NCBI GenBank assembly: GCA_034660675.1
Contig: JAYEJT010000111.1
Location: 1-11,103 of the forward strand
Origin: CG03 sp034660675
Lineage (GTDB): Bacteria; CG03
Direction of reading: 5' to 3'
Length of the DNA stretch: 11,103 nucleotides
A model generated the notes under the pieces. That model worked only from the letters and a program-made list of their open reading frames with translations, was not told the origin of the DNA and made no database searches. How positions within the stretch are numbered: the first letter of the stretch is position 1; the number at the start of each line of letters is the position of its first letter. Positions 6,246-11,103 of the stretch are shown in pieces. A program made the translations under genes and the position numbers.

Positions 6246-8234
6246 ATGTCAAGACCTGACCCCATTTTTAAACTTGTTGCGCCCTTTGAGCTTTCTCCCG
6301 TTCAAAAGGCGGCGTCGGACAAACTCTTTAAAGGGCTTTCGGAGAAGCGGCATCCTCTCACTCTTCTGGGTGTGACGGGTTCGGGGAAGACTTTTACACT
6401 CGCCAGAGTTATTGAGAAGTGGAACCGGCCCGCTCTCATTATTTCGCACAACAAAACGCTGGCCGCTCAGCTCTATACCGAGTTCAAAAGTTTTTTTCCG
6501 CACAATGCCGTTTGTTATTTCGTGTCCTATTATGATTATTACCAGCCGGAGGCGTACATACCCGCATCCGACACATATATAGCCAAAGACGCTTCCATAA
6601 ACGAGCAGATAGACAAGCTGCGCCTTCAGGCGGTGTCGGCCCTTTTGTCAAGGAAAGATGTTATTATTATTTCCACCGTTTCCTGCATTTACGGGCTGGG
6701 TTCGCCGGTTGACTGGAAGGAAACGGTTTTTGAAATGTCCGCAGGCCAGAGGATTTCCCCGGCTTTAGCCGCAAAAGCTCTCTCCCGTATACAATACACC
6801 AGAAACGATGTTGATTTTTCAGCGGGGTGTTTCCGGCTGAAGGGTGGAACAATGGATGTTTTCTCCCCGCACAGCGCCAACCCCTTCAGAATAATCTGGA
6901 AGGGCGAAAAAGTGGAAAGGATCTATGAATTTGACCCGCTCACTTATGAGCGCAAAAAAAGTCTGGAAAAGCTGAAAGTGTTTCCTGTTAAATTTTTTGT
7001 CACAACACCGCGGCGTTTGAAAGCCGCCGCCGCCGGCATAAAGAAAGAGCTGAAAACCCGGCTGCGCTATTTTAAACGGGCGGGGAAACTGCTTGAAGAG
7101 CAGCGCCTCAGACTGACGACGCTCAATGATATAGAGATGATAGAGGAAACGGGGTATTGCCACGGCATAGAGAATTATTCCATGTATCTGGCGGGCCGTT
7201 CCCCCGGTGAGCCGCCCTATTGCCTTCTCAATTATTTTCCGGGGGATTATCTCACGGTGATAGACGAATCTCACGTAACCCTTCCTCAACTCAGAGGCAT
7301 GTGGGCGGGGGATGCCGCGAGAAAAGAAAATCTTGTTAAATTCGGTTTCAGGCTGCCGACGGCAAAGGACAACAGGCCTCTGTGTTTCGGCGAATTTGAG
7401 AATATGACGGAAAAAGTTATATATTCCTCCGCCACTCCGGCGGCTTATGAGATAGAGAAAAGCGGGGCCTTTCTCGTTGAGCAGCTCATCAGGCCGACAG
7501 GCCTTACAGATCCGGAGATTTTTGTCAGGACGATGAACAACGCTTCAGCCGATCTTGAGAAAGAACTGATGTCTTTGAAAAAGAAAAACGAGCGGGCTCT
7601 CATAATAACGCTAACGAAAAGAATGGCAGAAGATCTGAGCTTTTATTTTATATCCAGGGGAATAAAAACACACTACATTCACAGCGATATAGCCACGCTC
7701 AAAAGAATAGAGATACTCAACGATCTGCGCCGGGGGAAGGTGGATTGTGTCGTCGGAGTAAACCTTTTACGAGAAGGCCTTGACCTGCCGGAAGTAACCC
7801 TTGTGGCCATACTGGACGCCGATAAGGAGGGGTTTTTACGCAGCCGCACGTCTCTTATCCAGATTTCCGGCCGCGCCGCGAGAAATGTTTCAAGCCGCGT
7901 TCTTTTTTACGCGGACACCGTGACGAATTCAATGAAAACCGCCATGGATGAAATGGCGCGCCGGAGGCGGTATCAGATGGAGTACAACCGCCGTCACAAA
8001 ATTACGCCTGCATCTGTCAAAAAAAATATTCCTATTGATGCTGAGTTAATAAAAAAAACGAAGGAAGACGCTTACTGTTTATTGAAAAATAATCTGGATA
8101 AATTCTCTTCGTCAAGCCCGGACCTGATGCGTCAGCTGAAAGAGGATCTGAGGAATGCGGCAGACAACCTTGATTTTGAGATGGCTATCATTTTGCGCGA
8201 TAAAATTCGTTCGCTGGGCGGGGAAATCAAATAA
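6246..8234 (+). CDS. uvrB: Excinuclease ABC subunit B, UvrB
   Basis: A 662-residue DNA damage-recognition helicase of nucleotide excision repair, acting with UvrA and UvrC in the cytoplasm. Visible in order: Walker A GVTGSGKT (42-49); the beta-hairpin region YYDYYQPEAYIP (about 95-106) that inserts between DNA strands; IENYS and GEPP segments; DESH (340-343); SATP; TLTKRMAEDL; REGLDLPEV; motif VI as QISGRAAR (539-546); and a C-terminal UVR domain (about 627-657) that contacts UvrC. Length fits the family (about 670). ATG 6246 lies inside the right arm of the inverted repeat. It is the only possible start: the frame has a stop at 6213-6215, no other start codon follows it before 6246, and the next in-frame GTG is within Walker A. 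No ribosome binding site is visible. Motif VI departs from the usual QTIGRAAR, and the N-terminal GDQP motif is replaced by SPVQ. Confidence 0.96.
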   Translation: MSRPDPIFKLVAPFELSPVQKAASDKLFKGLSEKRHPLTLLGVTGSGKTFTLARVIEKWNRPALIISHNKTLAAQLYTEFKSFFPHNAVCYFVSYYDYYQPEAYIPASDTYIAKDASINEQIDKLRLQAVSALLSRKDVIIISTVSCIYGLGSPVDWKETVFEMSAGQRISPALAAKALSRIQYTRNDVDFSAGCFRLKGGTMDVFSPHSANPFRIIWKGEKVERIYEFDPLTYERKKSLEKLKVFPVKFFVTTPRRLKAAAAGIKKELKTRLRYFKRAGKLLEEQRLRLTTLNDIEMIEETGYCHGIENYSMYLAGRSPGEPPYCLLNYFPGDYLTVIDESHVTLPQLRGMWAGDAARKENLVKFGFRLPTAKDNRPLCFGEFENMTEKVIYSSATPAAYEIEKSGAFLVEQLIRPTGLTDPEIFVRTMNNASADLEKELMSLKKKNERALIITLTKRMAEDLSFYFISRGIKTHYIHSDIATLKRIEILNDLRRGKVDCVVGVNLLREGLDLPEVTLVAILDADKEGFLRSRTSLIQISGRAARNVSSRVLFYADTVTNSMKTAMDEMARRRRYQMEYNRRHKITPASVKKNIPIDAELIKKTKEDAYCLLKNNLDKFSSSSPDLMRQLKEDLRNAADNLDFEMAIILRDKIRSLGGEIK

Positions 8235-8244
8235 ATTGTTTTTC

Positions 8245-8282
8245 TTTTTTTATTTGCTTACATTTGTTAGAATAAATCGATT
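8245..8282 (+). promoter_or_regulatory. AT-rich spacer with possible -10 box before the zinc-ribbon gene
   Basis: The 48 bases between uvrB and the next gene are T-rich. TAGAAT at 8268-8273 matches the -10 consensus at five of six positions, but no good -35 box sits at 17 bases. If used, transcription would start only a few bases before ATG 8283, giving an almost leaderless message. No stem precedes the T-run, so I do not call a terminator. Confidence 0.25.
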
Positions 8283-8498
8283 ATGAAATGTTTAAAATGC
8301 GGCAGGGAAAACAAAAAGAACGCTGTGTACTGTAAGTTCTGCGGAGAGAATCTTCACACGGCCGAACAGCCTTTGACGCTGGCGTTTATGCTGAAATCGC
8401 TGTTTGTTATATATGCGCTTATTTTTGTATTTTACATGACTTATCTCGCTTTTGAAGAGCCGTTTCAGACATTTGTCAATAACATTGCCTCCAAATAA
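8283..8498 (+). CDS. Small zinc-ribbon membrane protein
   Basis: A 71-residue protein. Residues 1-21 form a zinc ribbon: MKCLKCGREN opens with Cys-x2-Cys and is followed after 12-13 residues by CKFCGENL with a second Cys-x2-Cys. These four cysteines match the short zinc-ribbon (DUF-like, DZR type) motifs that bind one zinc ion. One hydrophobic segment at about residues 32-56 (LAFMLKSLFVIYALIFVFYMTYLAF) makes it a likely single-pass inner membrane protein with the zinc ribbon in the cytoplasm. The function is unknown. It sits between uvrB and coaE on the same strand, and its 3' end overlaps the most likely coaE start by 14 bases. No strong ribosome binding site is visible. The conserved ribbon and membrane segment argue that it is a real gene in spite of its size. 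Confidence 0.75.
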   Translation: MKCLKCGRENKKNAVYCKFCGENLHTAEQPLTLAFMLKSLFVIYALIFVFYMTYLAFEEPFQTFVNNIASK

Positions 8499-9102
8499 AA
8501 ATATCATCTGCCTCAGGATAGGGGTAACGGGAAAATTTGCCTCAGGTAAGAGCGAGGTTTTGAAAGTGTTTTCCGAATCCGGTTTTCCCGTGTGTAGCGC
8601 CGATGAGATAGCTCACAGACTTTTAGAAAAAGAAAATCCCGAAGCCTATGAAGTGCTGAAAATTTTCGGTTCCGGCATTGCGGACAAAAACGGCGAAATC
8701 TGCCGCGGTAAACTCGGCAAGCTGGTTTTTAATTCCGTGCCGTTGATGAAAAAACTTGAGAGCATAATGCATCCTGTGATAAAAAGCGAAATGGAACGGT
8801 TCTTTGCCGAAAATCCCGTGTGCGCGGTTGAGAACGCTCTTCTTTTTAAAATGGGTATGCAAAATGATTTTGATAAGATTGTGCTTGTAAAATGTCCGGA
8901 GGCGATACGCGAAAAAAACATTGCGGCCAGGGGAATTTCTTCATCCGCCGCGGAAAAGATTTTTTCCTTTCAGCCTGACGCGTTTTATGCCGCGCAAAAA
9001 GAGCGCCCGGACATTTTTTTAATCGAAAACAACGGAAGCGTTCCGGCTTTGCGGGAAAAAACCCAAAAACTGATTTGCGGGCAATGGGGATGGCGCTTAT
9101 GA
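8485..9102 (+). CDS. coaE: Dephospho-CoA kinase CoaE, divergent
   Basis: Catalyses the last step of coenzyme A synthesis, ATP-dependent 3' phosphorylation of dephospho-CoA, in the cytoplasm. With the TTG start at 8485 the protein is 205 residues, matching the family (about 200). Visible motifs: P-loop GVTGKFASGKS (13-23), Asp40 in SADEIAH, GEICRGKLG (70-78), HP (96-97), the lid-region AARGIS (near 150), and a C-terminal PDIFLIENNGS that matches the family DyvIdNdGs strand. The conserved PLLFE is ALLFK here (118-122) and the usual RixsQ is KIFSFQ, so it is an unusual member. No ATG or GTG lies in frame near the P-loop. TTG codons at 8452, 8473 and 8485 are the choices, and 8485 gives the normal family N-terminus. 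It overlaps the zinc-ribbon gene by 14 bases, and translation is probably coupled. Confidence 0.85.
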   Translation: MPPNKNIICLRIGVTGKFASGKSEVLKVFSESGFPVCSADEIAHRLLEKENPEAYEVLKIFGSGIADKNGEICRGKLGKLVFNSVPLMKKLESIMHPVIKSEMERFFAENPVCAVENALLFKMGMQNDFDKIVLVKCPEAIREKNIAARGISSSAAEKIFSFQPDAFYAAQKERPDIFLIENNGSVPALREKTQKLICGQWGWRL

Positions 9103-9122
9103 GCAACTGTTCCATTGCTCAT
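9099..9122. repeat. Stem-loop over the coaE stop codon
   Basis: ATGAGCAA (9099-9106) and TTGCTCAT (9115-9122) are perfect reverse complements around an 8-base loop. The coaE stop TGA lies in the left arm. The following bases are TTACTAAAAG with no T-run, so it is not a standard intrinsic terminator. It could be an mRNA-protecting or processing hairpin, or an operator for the promoter just downstream. Confidence 0.55.
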
Positions 9123-9150
9123 TTACTAAAAGCGGTAAATATCTTAGAAT
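9122..9150 (+). promoter_or_regulatory. Candidate sigma70-type promoter for ftsZ-pilT
   Basis: TTTACT (9122-9127) and TAGAAT (9145-9150) are separated by exactly 17 bases. They match the -35 and -10 consensus at four and five of six positions. This would give a 5' leader of about 50 bases before ATG 9211. It lies in the 108-base gap after coaE, immediately beyond the stem-loop. Confidence 0.5.
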
Positions 9151-9197
9151 CAAAGGCGATATATATCCCGAAATGATAAAAGTTAATACGGATTTTT

Positions 9198-9204
9198 GAG
9201 GAGG
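9198..9204 (+). promoter_or_regulatory. Strong ribosome binding site of ftsZ
   Basis: GAGGAGG lies six bases before ATG 9211. This sets the start at 9211 and rules out the in-frame TTG at 9196, which precedes the site. It is the best Shine-Dalgarno sequence in the window, as expected for an abundant protein. Confidence 0.85.
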
Positions 9205-9210
9205 ATAATA

Positions 9211-10275
9211 ATGAAGCTGGAAAACGAAGAAACTTTACGCGCCAGAATAAAAGTCATAGGCGTGGGCGGAGGCGGCTGCAACGCCATTAACAGGATGATA
9301 AATTCTAATATAAAAGGCGTTGAATTCATAGCGGCTAACACGGATGCTCTTGCTTTAAAGCAGTCTTTAGCTCCGTACAGGATACAGCTGGGAGAGGATA
9401 GCTCCAAGGGTCTTGGCGCGGGGGGCAATCCCGAAATAGGCCGGACAGCGGCGGAAGAATCAAGAGATGTTATCAAAAAATCTATGGAAGGCGCCGATAT
9501 GGTGTTTGTCACCGCGGGTATGGGCGGCGGCACCGGTACGGGAGCTTCGCCTGTTTTCTCAGCAATGGCCAGGGAAATGGGAATACTGACAGTGGCCATT
9601 GCCACGAAACCTTTCAGTTTTGAGGGGTCGGTCAGGATGAAGCAGGCGGAGGCCGGTTTTCAGAATCTTGACGGCACGGCTGACACGATCCTGACAATCC
9701 CTAATCAGAAACTTTTTACGCTGATAGACAAAGACACACTGATAGAGGAGGCTTTTAACATTGTTGACGATGTGCTGCGTCAGGGTGTTCAGGCCATAAC
9801 GGATATTATAACCTCCCAGTCAATCATACAGGTGGATTTTGCGGATGTTAAAGCCATAATGAAAAATGCCGGCAAAGCCCTTATGGGTATAGGCGAAGGG
9901 CAGGGCGAGAAAAGAACGCTGGATGCCATAGGCAGAGCCATGGACAGTCCTTTGCTTGAGGATATTTCCATTGAGGGCGCCCGGGGTCTTCTGGTAAATA
10001 TAACCGGAAATCCCCAGAATCTGACAATGTTTGAGGTGGCAGGAGCCATGGATATTGTGAAGAAGGAAGTTTCGAAGGAGTGCCATGTGTATTTCGGACA
10101 GACTTACGACCCCTCTTTTGATGACAGGGTTAAGGTGACGGTTGTGGCTACGAATTTTGAAGAAAAGTCCGGGCGTGAGGAAGCGAAACCGGATTATTTT
10201 GATACCAGTTTTTCTCCCAGAGAGGAGCCCGATGCTGTTGATGTGCCTCCGGCGATGAGAAAAAAAAGTTACTGA
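9211..10275 (+). CDS. ftsZ: Cell division GTPase FtsZ
   Basis: A 354-residue tubulin homologue that polymerises into the cytoplasmic Z-ring. The nucleotide-binding GVGGGGCNA loop lies at about residues 17-25, and the tubulin signature GGGTGTG at 105-111. The T7 synergy loop reads QVDFAD at 207-212: Asp209 and Asp212 are kept, while Asn207 of E. coli is Gln. The core ends near residue 320, followed by a short linker of about 25 residues. The tail DVPPAMRKK matches the conserved C-terminal peptide (D-x-P-x-x-x-R-K) that binds FtsA or ZipA-type anchors, in weakened form. No ftsA or ftsQ precedes it; instead coaE lies upstream. Its stop shares one base with the pilT start (TGATG). Expression is probably driven by the promoter candidate at 9122-9150. 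Confidence 0.97.
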   Translation: MKLENEETLRARIKVIGVGGGGCNAINRMINSNIKGVEFIAANTDALALKQSLAPYRIQLGEDSSKGLGAGGNPEIGRTAAEESRDVIKKSMEGADMVFVTAGMGGGTGTGASPVFSAMAREMGILTVAIATKPFSFEGSVRMKQAEAGFQNLDGTADTILTIPNQKLFTLIDKDTLIEEAFNIVDDVLRQGVQAITDIITSQSIIQVDFADVKAIMKNAGKALMGIGEGQGEKRTLDAIGRAMDSPLLEDISIEGARGLLVNITGNPQNLTMFEVAGAMDIVKKEVSKECHVYFGQTYDPSFDDRVKVTVVATNFEEKSGREEAKPDYFDTSFSPREEPDAVDVPPAMRKKSY

Positions 10276-11103
10276 TGAAAATTACCAAATTTTTTGAGGA
10301 GATGATCAAAAGGGGCGCCAGCGATATGCATTTGCGGGCGGGGCTGCCGCCGGTTTTAAGGATAAAAAAAGATCTCGTGAGAACGGATTTTCCCGCGATG
10401 AGCAAAGATGAGATTGCCGAAAATATTCTTGATGTGCTGGATGTAAAAAGCGCCGCGGATCTGAGGGAAAAACTCCAGTGCGATTTTTCCTATTCAATAG
10501 CCGGTCTCGGCCGTTTTCGCGGCGCCGCTTTCTATCAGAGGGGTTCGGTGGCGGCTGTTTTCAGGGCCATTCCGGACGCTCCGTCGGATTTTAAGTCGCT
10601 GGGCCTGCCTTCGTCTCTTGAAAAAATAACCGAAGCCAATAACGGCATTGTGCTGGTGACGGGTCCCGCGGGGCACGGGAAATCCACCACTCTCGCGGCG
10701 ATGATAAGCAGCATAAACAACAACCGCCACGCTCATATAATAACGCTGGAAGATCCGATTGAATATTTTTTCAAAGATAACAAGTCTATCATAACGCAGA
10801 GGGAACTCGGCGGAGATATGCTTTCTTACGCGGACGCGCTAAAAAATATTGTCAGAGATGATCCCGACGTGATCCTCATAGGCGAAATGCGTGACATTGA
10901 CACCATATCATCCGGCGTCACCTCCGCGGAACTCGGCAACCTTGTTTTTTCCACGGTGCACACCATCAACGCCTATCAGACGATATCGCGGATAATTGAT
11001 TTTTTTCCGGTGTCGCATCAGAACCAGATGCGCATACAGCTTTCCGAATCACTGCGCGCGATTATTTCCATGAGACTTATGAAGAGCAAGGATGGCTCGC
11101 GCA
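10275..11103 (+). CDS. pilT: Type IV pilus retraction ATPase PilT, 3' end missing
   Basis: A hexameric GspE/PilT-family ATPase that depolymerises type IV pili at the inner membrane and powers twitching. The first 276 residues are visible and the frame runs off the window; a full PilT has about 350. The N-terminal domain carries RGASDMHLRAG (about 13-23) and FRGAAFYQR...AVFRAIP. Then come Walker A GPAGHGKST (130-138), the Asp box ITLEDPIEY, the atypical Walker B ILIGEMRD (200-207), and the His box STVHT with His229. RIIDFFP and SESLRAIIS follow, the latter being typical of PilT/PilU rather than PilB. ATG 10275 overlaps the ftsZ stop by one base and has no own ribosome binding site, so translation should depend on ftsZ. 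PilU is an alternative, since the C-terminus is unseen. Confidence 0.95.
   Translation, partial: MKITKFFEEMIKRGASDMHLRAGLPPVLRIKKDLVRTDFPAMSKDEIAENILDVLDVKSAADLREKLQCDFSYSIAGLGRFRGAAFYQRGSVAAVFRAIPDAPSDFKSLGLPSSLEKITEANNGIVLVTGPAGHGKSTTLAAMISSINNNRHAHIITLEDPIEYFFKDNKSIITQRELGGDMLSYADALKNIVRDDPDVILIGEMRDIDTISSGVTSAELGNLVFSTVHTINAYQTISRIIDFFPVSHQNQMRIQLSESLRAIISMRLMKSKDGSR

Larger units (their letters stand above)
6123..6263. mobile_element. Nested inverted-repeat element (MITE/REP-like) at the surE-uvrB junction
   Basis: Outer arms of 24 bases are perfect reverse complements: 6123-6146 (GGGGTCAGG...TTGGACA) and 6240-6263 (TGTCCAA...CCTGACCCC). Inside them sits a second perfect 24-base pair, 6174-6197 and 6215-6238, with a 17-base loop at 6198-6214. 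The left side has 27 extra bases (6147-6173) that the right side lacks; on the right only one base separates the two arms. There is no transposase ORF. Such arms resemble the interspersed REP-like repeats moved in trans by RAYT/Y1 (IS200/IS605-related) transposases in many uncultured genomes; that link is an inference. The outer stem is followed by A and T5 (6264-6269), so the + strand transcript would form a terminator-like hairpin. Both flanking genes use the arms as coding sequence. Confidence 0.8.

Noticed and set aside
6123..6263. CRISPR unit, tRNA or complete insertion sequence
   Set aside because: There is only one palindromic unit with no spacer series, no tRNA fold, and no transposase gene within or beside it.
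6819..7289. Minus-strand open frame of 156 residues inside uvrB
   Set aside because: It is antisense to the highly conserved UvrB coding sequence and its translation has no domain features.
8235..8282. Intrinsic terminator after uvrB
   Set aside because: There are T-rich runs but no GC-rich stem before them.
9196..9210. TTG start for ftsZ at 9196
   Set aside because: It lies before the GAGGAGG ribosome binding site, which is correctly spaced for ATG 9211.

Overview
The window reads as a chromosomal stretch of an uncultured diderm bacterium of moderate GC. Nearly every gene lies on the + strand, packed with 1-4 nt overlaps or gaps. Type IV pilus minor pilins, a PilT motor, FtsZ without an adjacent FtsA, and a REP/MITE-like palindrome together suggest a lineage such as Elusimicrobiota or Omnitrophota. 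That placement is inference from gene style and is weak; no rRNA or other firm marker is present.

Layout. (1) 2-3950: a minor-pilin cluster. It holds the C-terminal part of a large, Cys- and Gly-rich exported-type protein, a PilV/GspI-like prepilin, a GspJ/PilW-like prepilin with an apparent jelly-roll domain inserted, and a short PilX/GspK-like membrane-anchored protein. (2) 3951-6154: a short GGGGACGTCC repeat fragment, two membrane-anchored TPR proteins, and the nucleotidase SurE, with spacing that suggests translational coupling. (3) 6123-6263: a nested, perfect inverted-repeat element exactly at the surE-uvrB junction. Its left arm encodes the last residues of SurE and its right arm supplies the start codon and first residues of UvrB. 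(4) 6246-9102: UvrB, a small zinc-ribbon membrane protein, and a divergent CoaE. (5) 9103-11103: a stem-loop over the coaE stop, a plausible sigma70-type promoter, ftsZ, and pilT overlapping ftsZ by one base and running off the window.

How the genes fit together. The minor pilins and PilT belong to one process, assembly and retraction of a type IV pilus or pseudopilus, although they are about 6 kb apart. Between them lie housekeeping genes for nucleotide metabolism (SurE), excision repair (UvrB), coenzyme A synthesis (CoaE) and division (FtsZ). ftsZ and pilT look co-translated.

The most notable point is the capture of a repeat element as coding sequence for the ends of two housekeeping proteins. 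Next are the pseudopilin carrying a carbohydrate-binding-like domain and the Asn-to-Gln change in the FtsZ T7 loop. There is no gene-free stretch over 300 bases; the longest gap between genes is 108 bases, before ftsZ. I see no tRNA, rRNA, CRISPR array or transposase gene.
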